From assembly GCA_016802295.1 (NCBI GenBank), contig JAESIW010000090.1, positions 785,815 to 849,814 on the forward strand: 64,000 nt of DNA. The letters are read 5' to 3'. The translations under genes and the position numbers were made by a program. Shown here piece by piece: positions 27,823 to 38,640 of this stretch. How positions within the stretch are numbered: position 1 is the stretch's first letter; each line of letters starts with the position of its first letter. This DNA is from Brachionus rotundiformis. Its lineage: Eukaryota; Rotifera; Eurotatoria; Ploima; Brachionidae. The notes beneath the pieces were generated by a model that was not told the origin of the DNA, did not search any database, and worked only from the letters and a program-made list of their open reading frames with translations.

Positions 27823-30800
27823 TCAATCATTATTTTCTTCTGATTTTGACTGATTCAATAATTTTCCTGCAGTCGTATTAATGTATTCATTTATGTAAAA
27901 ATCTGGCTCACCAGCTTTATATCGCCTACCCAAATCGAATAAATTTATCACAGATAACTTTTAAAAGATTATTGTAATTTTTAAAGTTTTTAAAATGCAA
28001 TATTACTGTTGGTTTTGAAGGGAGAGGTGGAAGTTGAAAAATAGATGGCGGTTGTGTAATTCTCAAATCAGTTCCTGATGAATGAAAATATTGTCTTGCA
28101 CGTGGATTAAAAACATTGCTTGATTTTAAAGGCATAAAAACAGCTGGGAGACAAAAGTCATCTAGGGGTTTTTCATAATAATTGTTTGTATCAAGTCTAT
28201 GTTGAACCGCCATTTGTTGCTCGATAATTGCTGCTTCTTGGCTTACGTATTTTTCTATTATTTCTTTTTGATGTAGATAACTTTTTTCATTGAATTGCTT
28301 TAGTCGTTCATAAAACTTAAAAATAAAAAATTACTAAACGAAAAACTAACTCATAGTATTACTCCCTCATGCATATTTTTGTTCCAAGATGATTGTTTTG
28401 GTATTGAATCATTTGATTTAAAATTTTGATTATCGTCTACAGTACGAGCCTTGCTTTTATCAGTGATTTTCTGTCTAAATGAAAAATATTCAAAAAGTCT
28501 CAAAAATCAGATAAAATTTTCAATTAAGTTTTTGAGCGAATGAAAATTTTAATAAAAAAATAAAAAATAAAATTCCTACAATAAATTTTTCTTCTGGTCA
28601 ACATTTACATTCATTTTTTTGTTTTTTTTAATCGGTGAATCTGTTGTTTTTAAATCATCTATTGATTTTAATTTAGCAATTTCATTCTCGAGTCGAAATA
28701 TGACTAATTTTAATTCATCAAGTTTCATTCTAGATTTAATCATTTTTATTTTTAATGCAATAAAGTATAATCTCACTGATAATCTTCATGGATTTCTTCA
28801 ATTTTCTCATCCCTAATGAATGTGTTTCTACTTTCAGCAGGTGAATTAGGTCTTTTTTTGGGGGAAGATAATTCTCTTTCAAAAAGAATTGGAGAACATC
28901 CTGTTTCATTTGTTAATTTTGGTTTTAAAAATTCCCTAATTTCTTCTTTGTTTTGATGATCAATATCAATACTTGTTAAATTTTGTACCAAATCTTTAAG
29001 AGATTGTGTATTTGTAGATTTATTAGAATTTACGACATCCGGTTTGCGTACCCAAAAAAACATCAAAGGTATCTTGCAAACTGGATCATTTGATTTAGCG
29101 GCTTTATTTTTGTTCATTTCAAATGTAAAAGGAGATCTTTTAGATAGCATTTCATATTTATTAAATGATTCATCTGTTAACAAACATTTATCAAATAATT
29201 TGGATGTATCAACATTTTTTAATTCTTGGTTTGTTTTTGAATTAAATTCTCCAATTTCCTCATACATATTTTCTTTATGATATAATATTGGTAAATCTAA
29301 ACTATATACGTCATCCAACTGTACTACAGAATACGCAAGCAATTCATCACTTTCGTCAGAACCGTCTAACTGAATTTCTAAACTATCTTCGCTCGAGGTA
29401 CTTAAAATTTCTTTGGATGAAGAGTAATCTTTTACTTGAAAAACAAAATCTTCATATTTATTAAGATCTATTTTTCTTTCAGTTTCTTTATTTTTTTCAA
29501 TATCGACTTCTTCAAAAAAAAAATTGGAATTTAAAAAAAATTCAAATTAAAATTACTAGGGACTTTGGGTTTGTTCCCTTTTAACTGATTTTTATTGTCG
29601 ATTATTACAACTTTCTTGTATGAATTAAATTTAATTTTTTCTTAATATTTATAAAATTAACTTATAAATTTTACTTTTACTATTTCAAAGCTTTTTGAAT
29701 ATTGAGTTATATTTCCTAACGTTACTTTAAATTTAATTTTTTTATTATATAATTCGGCTGGTTTGAAAACTCGAAGTATGAAGTATCGAGTATAATTTGG
29801 CTCACCAGTCCAAATATCTTTATCAACCATATCAACTTCAGTTTGTATATTAATATCAACACCTTGTTTCTAAAAAAAAGTAACAAAAATTATTTTTTTA
29901 ATAGTTAAAAGGATTTTACTTTCTCTTTTTCATTTTTTCCATCATCTGAACTTTCTTGTGAAAAAAAGTCTTGAACGCTATCAACTTCATTTATGTAATT
30001 CTAAATTTCAATTTTATATTAATTATTTAAGATACAAATAATAATTAAGATAAATTTCTTAAATTTTTCACATTTTTTTTAAACAGCAGCTAAAAAAAGT
30101 TATTAAGTTATATTTATAGATTTTAATAATTTTCAGATATTTTTGAATTTCAACTAGATATTACTCTAAGATAAATTATTTATTTTTTAATTACCTCTTC
30201 GCTATTTTTTTTTGTCTGATCTTCACTGAAATTTGATTTGTCAATATTCAGATCGCTATTTTCAAATTTATCATTAATTATCTTTTTTTCATGTTCAATA
30301 TTAGATTTTTCATTTGTTCTTTTAAATTCATTAATTTCATGAATAAAATTTTCTTCAAACGAATCGTTATTTTCTCTAATGACCCATTTAACTAATTCGT
30401 CATATCCTAAATCGGCTTTTTTTTTAAAATTATCAATTTGAAATCTCCATCTTCGTCCGTGTCCTTTTGATTCACTTAGTTTAACAAACAGTTTTTCCCA
30501 ATTTAACACTCTTTTCTCTTTGGCAAATAGTTTAGTTTTTTTTTCTACCATTGCAAGCCTTTTAATGGCTAAGTTTAGCAATTGTTTCTTGTTTTCATAC
30601 ATGTCATGAATTTTTTTCAATAAAATACTATTCTTTTCCCAAGAAGTTGAATATATTTTAACAAGCCTCAACAACTCATTTATTGGTGTGTTCAAGTCAG
30701 AAAATGATCGAAAAACTCTACCGAAAATCACTGTCAGCTTGTAGAGAAGCGGTGGTGGTAAAAAATGCATCAAAAGTTCATCTTTAAATTTAAGCATTTC

Positions 30801-31189
30801 TTGCATTGTTATTTGGACTTCAGAGAAGCTTGTTTGACATGTTTCGATTAACACATCAAATTTTAGAGATAATTCTATGTCACCTTTTAATTTACTGGCA
30901 GATGTTAGTCTAGCTTCATTTTCAAAATCTTCTTTGACAGAATCTAAACCAAAGTCTAAAAGGATTCTTTTAGAAACTTTCTAGAATTTTAAATTATTTT
31001 TAATTTAGACAAACGAAAATCTTTTTATGACTTAAATCAGTTACTTAATTACCCTATAGAGTAGAAAATTAGAAATTATTAATTTCAAAAAATACTGTTT
31101 TAGTCAAATAAAATAATTTTCGTTTAGATCAAAATCTAGATAAAATAAAAAAATGATAGGAGAATACTTTTTTGTTCCGGATTCATCAT
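27823..31189 (-). CDS. Uncharacterised multi-exon protein with coiled coils
   Basis: Not recognised. At least eight exons join in frame on the minus strand: a possible first exon (ATG 31189, MMNPEQK), then about 30,980-30,200 (helical region with LPPPLLYKLTVIFGRVFRSF and SKGHGRRWRFQIDNFKKKAD), a short acidic exon ending NEKEK, a block with DIWTGEPNYTRYFILRVFKP, a Ser/Asp-rich exon leading into PVCKIPLMFFWVRKPD, a coiled-coil exon (MKLDELKLVIFRLENEIAKL), an exon with NIHEG-type end, one with QKEIIEKYVSQEAAIIEQQ and TQPPSIFQLPPLP, and a last exon with LFDLGRRYKAGEPDFYINEY before stop 27825-27823. The conserved-looking WTGEPNYTRYFILRVF and GEPDFYINEY blocks suggest an old eukaryotic family. It could be two genes; the joint near 29,600 is the least certain. 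Confidence 0.6.
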
Positions 31190-31424
31190 TTTCAAAAATT
31201 TATAATCAAGTTTTATTAGTTTATTAGTTTTTATTTAAAATTGAATTCTCCATGGAAATGAAAATAAATGCAATTAATGCAGTGTTGCTATGTAAATTCA
31301 TCTTTTTGTGTAAGGTAAATAATTTAAACCTTTTTTTTTATAAATGAATTATTAAAATTTCTGAATATTTCCTAAAAAATTTTCTATAACCGCTATCAAA
31401 ACTAAAAAACAATTAAAACACCTA

Positions 31425-32117
31425 GTCCCTAACTAGAGTAAAATATTAGTATTTTACAAAATGTTCATTTTCAATCGATTGAAACAGTTCGATAAGAATT
31501 AGAAAGAAAACAACCACTTTCAGTAGAAAAAGTACTTTGTGTGAAAGGATTAACAGATAAAAGAATTTATCATTCAGTTTTAACATTACAATTATACTAT
31601 ATCTTAGGGATATTTAAAAAAATTTAAACTTTTTGAAAAAAATATATCTTGTTAACTAAAAAAGTTTTACTAAAAACGAAGATATGAAAAATCTTTTGTG
31701 TCTAAATTTATAAGCAATACTGTAGATTATTTCGTTCCAATATTTGCTAAACGTTTGTTAAATGGTTGGTACGAAAATGAAATAGTTTAAACACAAGTAG
31801 TTTTGTGTTTTTTCGATCATAACGACATATAACTGGAGTCGAAAAAGATCTAAAAATGTGGATTTTTACATATTTTGGTGTCTAAAGTAGCGACACTAAA
31901 GTAAAAAAAAAACAAATTATTTCCAAGTAATTAATTTGTATTATAAGATCGGTCATTATATTTTTTTAAAAATAAACAAAAAAATTTTGAAATTAAAATC
32001 TATATTAAAAAAATAAATTTTTAAAAAATTGATCATTTTTTATTTTCATCTGAGATATGAATTTTCTTGTTTAAAATAGAATATGTGTTTGTCATACTTT
32101 AGTGTCTGGTTAGGGAC
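31425..32117. repeat. Possible small DNA transposon with 13-bp inverted ends
   Basis: GTCCCTAACTAGA at 31425-31437 is matched in inverse orientation, with one mismatch, at 32105-32117. The interval has no coding sequence, which would fit a MITE. Target duplications are not clear (ACACC appears near both ends but not at the same offset). The same GTTAGGGAC core recurs once at 34,766-34,774. This overlaps the possible left end of the piggyBac remnant, so one of the two readings may be wrong. Confidence 0.25.
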
Positions 32118-32329
32118 ACCCATTCAATTATCGTTTTTGTTAGTTTTTTTCTTAAAGTTGATGTTATGATATAAATCGTAAATGAAAATTTAATTGACTA
32201 TGTTAGTAAAAATTAAAAACGCTTTTTTTTAATAACCTTATGACTTTTGAAATCAAGCCAAATTACTATTTACTTACTTTTTGTCCAATTAAAAAAATGA
32301 ATTTTAGTTTGTTCCAATTTTAATTACAC

Positions 32330-33240
32330 TAGTCATTCGGACGAAAAGAATCTTTGCCAAGGTATGGAAAACTATTTAGTACGTATTTGTTTTCAACTTC
32401 AACGATCAACCATGATAAAATTCAGAATTTTTCGAGTTTTTTAAGACAAATACTGGATGAAATAGCAGCGGTTTTTGGTAGCTAACAATTGTTCATCAAC
32501 TGTCAAATGCTGGGATGATCAATAACATGCTTGTGAATTTTTCAATGAATTTTTCCCAGAGTTGCCTCAACGTGCAAAACTTATCGGTAGCTCTTCACGT
32601 GAATCGTAATCGTCGAATCGTAAATATGTTTTAATTTTATAAAAATTATTTCGCGACATAAATTTACTTATCATACGTATACCATATTTTGTGTCCCATA
32701 TTTGAACGACCGGAGTATTTGGACAAAAAAGTCCACGACAAAACAATTCACCAATAAAAGCCAAAATATCTTCTTTTGTAAATTTTAGATCAGGTTCATG
32801 TCGTTGAGCATTTTTATTAGTATTATTTAGAATCGAATTTACAATGGTCAAATCAAAGATCATAAAAAAAGCTGACAATTTGGTATCATCTTTTTGTCTC
32901 GCAGGATAGCTTGTTGGTCCAGGTTTTTGATCATTTTTTCGCACGCTTGTTTCTTTACCATCTTTTAATCTTGTCCAAATAAAATTGCATTTACTAGTTT
33001 TGTCTAAATTAGCATCTATAACGTCCGGATCATTCATATTTTGGATAACACTTTCTATTGCTTCTTCAATATGTTGGTATATATAATCAATGTCATCATG
33101 TTCATCATCATCAGAGCTATTAATTACACTTTTATCAGCATTGTCCTAATTTTCACTTTCATTTTGATTGTTTATTTCTTCATCTTATTACCCTGATTCA
33201 GTATAATTACAGTTTTTGTACTTTTCTAACTCCTTGCGGG
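32330..33240 (-). pseudogene. piggyBac-type transposase remnant (DDE_Tnp_1_7)
   Basis: The main frame (33037-32567, continuing upstream through an acidic SSDDDEHDDID stretch) has the family's signature blocks: FTKEDILAFIGELFCRGLFC, VQIWDTKYGIRMISKFMSRN and FYKIKTYLRFDD. After a frameshift the first catalytic Asp is in HLTVDEQLLATKNRCYF, followed by an in-frame stop and KYVLNSFPYLGKD. The second and third catalytic Asp regions and the Cys-rich end are missing. PiggyBac transposases cut at TTAA; a TTAA lies at 33563-33566. Stops and frameshifts make it inactive. Confidence 0.8.
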
Positions 33241-33377
33241 TTTTTAGGGCTGCTTATCGTCGAGACATTTAAAATTTTTCAATTTAATAATCATTTTTAT
33301 TTAAAAAAAAACAAAAAAGCACTTCATGTCATATTTTGTGATTTTTTTTAAAGCTTCAAGGAGACAAAATAAATGAC

Positions 33378-33546
33378 GTGTCAAAATGACACGGCTGGTA
33401 ATTTAAGTAAACTTTTTTTTTTGCAGAAAAATTTGAATTTTTTTTTCCAAATTTCACTTTATTAATTAGATTAATCAAAAAAATAAATCATAAAAAAAAA
33501 ACAGAGTTTTTTAACAAAATAACCTTAAAAATGTCAAAAATGACAC
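33378..33546. repeat. GTGTCA/TGACAC palindromes beside the piggyBac remnant
   Basis: A perfect 15-bp palindrome at 33378-33392 and a near copy at 33532-33546, both followed by CGG and a GGT-containing run. Similar GTGTC...GACAC inverted pairs occur on the other side of the transposase at 31878-31896 and 32102-32119. Paired palindromes on both flanks suggest subterminal transposase-binding repeats. Confidence 0.45.
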
Positions 33547-33566
33547 GGTGGTCATTTGAGTGTTAA

Positions 33567-35140
33567 CATATCATCGTTTTAGTGACTCTATTTTTGCCAG
33601 CGAAAAAACCTTTTGATTTAGCAGACTTTTCACTCTTAGCAAGCCGACCCTTCTTAATCGAATCGATCCGGTGAATTAGCTGACTTGCCGATAACAAAAG
33701 GCTCTACCGACCAAATTCCTTAGGTTCTTCTGGAAGTCAGAACGCCGCTAAGCTATCCGTTCATACGAAAGGACAGATAATAGACAATTAAGTTAACTGT
33801 TATCGAGTCTAAAACTTAGGTTAGTGATATGTCGTTATTACCTAAAAAGGTCAAAATGAAAACCAGAGTTCTATACATGAGAACATATCACTAAAATCGA
33901 GCAATTACGTTATAAGAATTTGACACTATTTATTATTTCAATCTTGAATGAGATATATTGAAAGAAAATGAAATATAAAAAAATAATTTTAGCGCGAGCA
34001 CGCATATTTTTAGACTTTGAAAGTATTAAATATTTAGCAGTAATAATTTTTCAGTGGATACTGAACAACTGTGAACATTAGCTTCTCAAGGCTTGCCGCC
34101 TCATTGCTCGGCATTCGACGACAAAAATGGCAGACTGAGTTATATCTTGTAATTAGTGTAAAAAGAATTATGTTAACTGTAGGAAATATGAAAAGGAACG
34201 TAACTAGGAACCAAAGTTATTTCATATAAAAAATTATTATTCGAAGGTGTGTAAGATAAGGTTATGAGTGAGTCGATGCGAGAGAAACATGAAAAATTAT
34301 GCAAACGGCATATTAACTAAATTGAGATGCAACCTATATATATTTTTTAATTTCAATTTAGATTTATAATTATTTTTAGAAATTTATTCACTTTAAGTCC
34401 CGTTTAACTTATTTTCGCTTTATATATTTAAAAAATAAAAATAGAAAGATAATATGTAGTGGTTTTAGCACAAATACATTGTATGATATTGTGACATCAC
34501 GCGTTTAAAACTATAATATGAAGCGTAATTTTATTATTTATATTTTAACCATAGGTTTTGCCAAGTTGTTGGAAACAATAACTGGGTTTTTACAAACATG
34601 CGTTGGCGTCAAATTATGTATTTATAAGAGAAAGCTCAAGCAAAGAAAATCATTACCATTTTAACTTTATTTAATTCATTTTGGCTTAGACGGCCGTTTC
34701 GACATTTAGATTTTAATAAAAGCCAGTTTGGAAAATAAAAAGATTATTCATTTCCCATTTATTAAGTTAGGGACATTACACATTCGACCCATGCTTTTTT
34801 TATTCATATCTATTAACACAAATACAAGAGAGCTTAAATAGTTCTAAAAAGTAATAAATTTGTTTTGTTAAAAACAAAAATTTACATGCACTACTTTTTA
34901 AATAATTCTCTGAAGCTAATCATGTTTGCTTTAAAGTAAAATCGAAGTTAAGAACAATTAGAGAGCTGTAATTTTTTTTTTAATTTTCTATAATATGGTA
35001 GAAAAATTTTATTCCAAAAATATAACAAGTCTATTGTATGAACAAAGTCATATTTAAATATAAGATTTAATTTCTTTTTTTTTAGAAATCCAAAATTATT
35101 TGAACCGTAAGTTTTAAAGGTGGGCATCTTTTACTAAAAA
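33567..35140. other. Non-coding stretch with a GC-richer patch
   Basis: The part from 33,590 to 34,320 is richer in GC than its neighbours and has a patchy open frame (KPFDLADFSLLASRPFLIES) that I could not assign. At 34079-34098 there is a 20-nt exact match to an SF3B3 exon. Around 34,490-34,780 a TATA-like string followed by AATAAA resembles a solo LTR, but I found no target duplication. No tRNA or rRNA was recognised. Confidence 0.35.
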
Positions 35141-35404
35141 ATGAAAAAGTCAGTCCTAGCATTTTATATTTTTTCGATTTTTTTCTCATCTGTTGTGCTT
35201 GTTAATTTTTCTTGGTAAATAATCGTTTATTATTGTTAAAACAGGAACAAAGGGTGATTTTGGTTGTGAATCAAGGGGATAATGCTGGAGATGATGTGAC
35301 GGAGGTGCTGGCTGGTGTTATACTGAATTTAGTTGCCGATTTAAAGGAGAATGTGATTCAAATGCTGAATGTGTGATACCACGAGTTTGTAGTCACAATT
35401 GGTA
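35141..35404 (+). pseudogene. Broken cysteine-rich secreted protein gene
   Basis: An ATG at 35141 opens a signal-peptide-like frame (MKKSVLAFYIFSIFFSSVVL) ending at a GT donor (35215). After an AG at 35243-35244 a frame reads GDFGCESRG, stop (TAA), CWR, stop (TGA), then CDGGAGWCYTEFSCRFKGEC and DSNAECVIPRVCSHNW before a further GT. Eight cysteines with GWCYT spacing look like a small disulfide-rich secreted domain. Both internal stops are one C-to-T step from Gln and Arg codons. The splice phase between the two exons does not fit the Cys-rich frame; an alternative splice gives a 65-residue open frame without cysteines. Family not identified. Confidence 0.45.
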
Positions 35405-35857
35405 AATATTAAATAGAAATTAAATTTGTTACAGATTAATTTTGTAATTATTTTTTATTTTAAGAATAAATTTATTTATAAAAAAACAATAAGCATTATA
35501 AATCAAAATTTATTTTCATTAACTTAATATTTTGCATTTAAATTATTTTAAAAAATAGTTTTACAGTGCATTTAGAAATTATGTACTGGATTAAATCTTT
35601 AAATTGCTTTAAATAAAATCACTTAAAAAACTTAAAAATAAAAATTTATTAAAAAAAATCCAATATATTTTTTTCTTTAATTATTTAAACATTTTTTAAA
35701 TTTTCTATTTATTTACAAAAAGTTTTACATTTAAAAAAAATTGGACTTTTTAAAATAAAATTAAAAAACTACTAAAATATTTAAAGACAAGATAAAACAG
35801 CACAATAAAAACGATATTATCCATTATCATAATCGCTATCTGAGTCCGAATTAAGGT
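35405..35857. other. Intergenic AT-rich stretch
   Basis: Nothing recognisable apart from a short acidic minus-strand frame (DLNSDSDSDYDNG) at its right end that probably continues the next entry after a frameshift. Confidence 0.4.
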
Positions 35858-36010
35858 CTAAATCTCAAGGATATCAATTTTAGTTCCTGTTTTTGAAATT
35901 CTATTTTTCTCACACAAATCGATAAATAAGCTAGGTCCTACTGAGTATGATATTTCCGACTGATAAGTTACAATTCCATTTTTTGTAAGGAAAAACTTAT
36001 CTAGACCCAT
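35858..36010 (-). CDS. Small ORF of 50 codons, possibly a transposon remnant
   Basis: ATG at 36010, stop at 35860-35858; encodes MGLDKFFLTKNGIVTYQSEI followed by a segment with SVGPSLFIDLCEKNRISKTG. Right after the stop, another frame gives an Asp/Ser repeat. The composition is more protein-like than the background, but no family was recognised. It could be an exon of a larger gene or part of a mobile element. Confidence 0.25.
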   Translation of the reverse strand: MGLDKFFLTKNGIVTYQSEISYSVGPSLFIDLCEKNRISKTGTKIDILEI

Positions 36011-36189
36011 TATTTAATTTAAGTCTTATTTTGATGTGTTCTTCTCTTGATTAATGACCTCAGTATTGTTAACTTTTTGACATCTAGATGCAACGAATTA
36101 ACTACATAATTTTTTATTTTATTTTTATTTATTTATTTCAGTAAACACCTCATGGGTGATGAAATAAAAAAAAAGTTAAAATAAAAAAT

Positions 36190-36720
36190 TTAAAAAAAAA
36201 AAATAATAATATATTTTTTTTTGTTTTTTTGTTTCCCATTTATGCACTTTAATATGATTTCAGGAGGAGGTCTAGGATTTTTATATTTTTCTTACTCGAT
36301 TCTTTAAAAAGGTACCTTATTGACTCAACTATTCCATCTTTGCTTATTTCTTTGTTAAGAATGTTTTCAAGCTTTATCCTTTCACTTGCTTTGGCTGCCA
36401 TATTTTCTATATTGTCCTTTTCTTGTAGTATGGTTTTCATTTCATCAATCACGGATTTTTTGCTAGTTTTATTTTCTTTATTTCTTGATCTTTTAGGATA
36501 TTATTCACTAATGTTTTTGCAAAGAACAATACTCTATTTGCATTGAATTTTGGCCCTTAAATATTTTATGAACTAGTTTATACAATTCAATTTTTAATAC
36601 ATCATTTTAGAGGTTTTTTTATGGACTTTCAGCAAAATTAAATTGATTTAAGTAATTTAGCAAAATTAAATTAATTTTAGTAATTTAGCAAAGTTTGCCA
36701 AGAATTTCGAAAATAAAAAA
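36190..36720 (-). mobile_element. Short retroposon-like insertion with coiled-coil ORF and poly-A end
   Basis: Minus strand: a non-coding segment (36,710-36,520) shared as an inverted copy with 44,662-44,822, followed by a coding frame (start 36452, but open about 18 codons upstream) with MIDEMKTILQEKDNIENMAA and KASERIKLENILNKEIS, predicted coiled coil, a stop near 36,250, and then an A-rich tail (36,240-36,180). The layout (shared leader, short ORF, poly-A) resembles an internally deleted LINE or a LINE-mobilised transcript. Confidence 0.45.
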
Positions 36721-36857
36721 TGTAACAAAATTAACTTAACTTACTTATTTATTTACCTCGTTTGGTTTTGTTACATATGTATGTTATATTCGGAAAAATT
36801 TGAAAAATTTAACTCTTTATAAGATAAATAGAATTTTAAATAAAATATTTTAAAACT

Positions 36858-37524
36858 ATGGTAAAAATTGGTGATAAAGTTAGATTTAAAAGATCTGATG
36901 GTTAATTTAAAATTTAATTTAATGAATTTAATAAAATAATGTTAGATATATTAAGGATCGTATCAGGAGGGCTTTGTTCTGAAGATTGATGAAAAAAAAA
37001 TAAAAGTCCAGTGGAATTTAAATCAAAAAATTTTTATTAAGAGTGTATTTTTAGAAGAAATCAAAACAATTGACAGTAATTATTCGTGTCTAATTCCAAA
37101 GCAAATTACTATTTTGACTAAATGTTTTATATTATTTGTAATTTTTCTTTTTTGTCTTTTTGTTTTTTTGTTTATGATATTACTTGATGAAGGCGTTTTT
37201 GTAAATTATTATGATCAAGAAGCTGCATATCAAAAATGTTTGCCTTACAAGGATTACAGTCTTTTTTTATTATTTTTTCCTGATTTTTGTTCTAAAAGTC
37301 CATCTTTTTTTAGAGCTTTATTATTAACATTTACTGAATATTTTACTGTTTTGGGAAGTTGGAATGGACATTTCATTAATTCTTTTTTTAAGAGTTTGTT
37401 CTATGATATTAGTTTTTTTGGCTATATTAAGTTTATATTAATTTATTCGTTATTTTCTTTAATAATAGTTGTAATTTTTTTTTTATTAATTATGCTTTTG
37501 ATATTTTTTTTTAAAAATAGATAA
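36858..37524 (+). CDS. Membrane protein with kinesin-13-like N-terminal domain and CLCC1-like membrane part
   Basis: Two exons, 36858-36900 and 36956-37524, with a 55-bp intron; 612 nt, 203 aa, phases consistent. The first 55 residues (MVKIGDKVRFKRSDGSYQEG, then FVLKIDEKKIKVQW and FLEEIKTID) resemble the small beta domain at the N-terminus of kinesin-13/MCAK proteins. There follow a TM segment (CFILFVIFLFCLFVFLFMIL), a loop with YDQEAAYQKC, then LLLTFTEYFTVLGSWNGHFI and a second TM near the C-terminus ending KNR. The loop-to-second-TM part resembles the CLCC1 (Mid-1-related ER anion channel) core, where TFTTF, IGKGTGEF and the following TM occur in this order. Both similarities are by eye. 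The strongly hydrophobic composition makes chance resemblance possible. Confidence 0.5.
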
Positions 37525-37877
37525 AATCATTTTGGATTAAATTTTCTATCAAATATAAAAAGAAATCTTAAACACAACTAAAATTTATTTTGAATATATT
37601 TTTTTTGATTTAATTAAAAAATAGATTTAGATAAATGCGTCAGGCGATATCATCCTGAAAGGTGCTTTAGCATTTTAAATAGTCATCTTTAAAAAACAAT
37701 TGACATATAACAAAGACCTGTTTCAGGAGATACATTTGAGCTAAACGGTTTATATAAAATTTATAAACAAAAAGAAAATTTTATTGTACATTATTTTGTT
37801 AAAAATTATTTAAAAAAAGTGTAAAAATAGAAAATTCTTCAAATTCTGATGAGTTTGATTTTGAAGCTTTATCATTT
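37525..37877. other. Short spacer with a possible stray exon
   Basis: A plus-strand frame near 37,725-37,820 (GDTFELNGLYKIYKQKENF) faintly resembles the N-terminal domain of the preceding gene and could be a decayed tandem copy. Nothing else is seen. Confidence 0.25.
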
Positions 37878-38421
37878 TCAAAATCTCTTTAATTTTGCTT
37901 CTAAATGCCTTTTTCTTTTACGGTAAAACCATTGACTTACTTGCTTATTTGTCAGACATAAAGTAGTCGCCAATTTTTCCGACTGTTTCTTATTAGGATA
38001 TTTGCTCTCTAAAAAAAAGTAGTCATTTAAAATTATTTCCTCATTAAGCGAAATTCGTTTTGAATTTTTTGAACGATTCCTCTTTGAGTTAGAAATACAC
38101 CTAGAAATCTAACGAACAGTCAAATTCGTTTTATTCGCTAATTCTTGCTTATCTTGCTTTGTTAATTTTTTATTAGAAAAAATGCTGTCCAGGATTAATT
38201 TTCGATTATTTGAACTAATTCTTTTTCTCTTTATCCTGTAATCTAATTATACGATTAATTAAATATCGAATTTTGGATATTTTATTGCCTGAAAAAAAAG
38301 CTGAATAATTGAATGTATTGAATACTTTTAATGTGAGATCCATACTGTAAAATACTGAAGTTTTGATAAAAAAGAAAATTGATTTTGAAAACGAAAATAA
38401 ACTTTCTATTTCTGATTTCAT
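37878..38421 (-). pseudogene. Double-homeodomain gene remnant
   Basis: Minus strand. A continuous frame from about 38,237 to the stop at 37880-37878, broken by one TAG (38111-38109), encodes two successive homeodomain-like blocks. The first: KRKRISSNNRKLILDSIF, KQDKQELANKTNLTV, stop, ISRCISNSKRNR. The second: SKRISLNEEIILNDYFLESK, PNKKQSEKLATTLCLTNKQV, SQWFYRKRKRHLEAK. In helix 3 of the second, W48 and F49 are kept but N51 is Arg; in the first, N51 is kept but W48 is Cys and F49 is Ile, and the stop sits at the usual Gln44. Upstream, 38421-38237 is open in another frame and may be a 5' exon. Either a pseudogene or a highly divergent gene. Confidence 0.6.
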
Positions 38422-38439
38422 TTTTAAATCTTTTAACGA

Positions 38440-38640
38440 AAAATAGGTTTTTTTATGTTTAATTATTGATTTTTTTTCTCAAAAAAAAAAGCATTTTTGA
38501 GAAGGATTTATATTTTATGTTTAATTATTGATTTTTTTTCTCAAAAAGAGAAAATAATCTTCTTTTTTATAGACATATTTTATCATTCATTTTTTTTTTT
38601 ACTCAAAAAAAAAACACTTTAAAGCATGATTTGAACTACA
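38440..38640. repeat. Short degenerate tandem repeats
   Basis: A block reading TTTAATTATTGATTTTTTTT followed by CTCAAAAA occurs twice about 62 bp apart (from about 38,459 and 38,520), and a looser third copy near 38,585. It lies between the homeodomain remnant and the next gene. Confidence 0.5.

Noticed and set aside
33650..33800. GC-richer patch examined as a possible rRNA, tRNA or SL RNA gene
   Set aside because: No cloverleaf, no A/B box pair and no convincing rRNA match when read on either strand.
34490..34780. Candidate solo LTR (TATA-like string, AATAAA, TG...CA ends)
   Set aside because: No target duplication and no second copy in the window; kept only as a remark.
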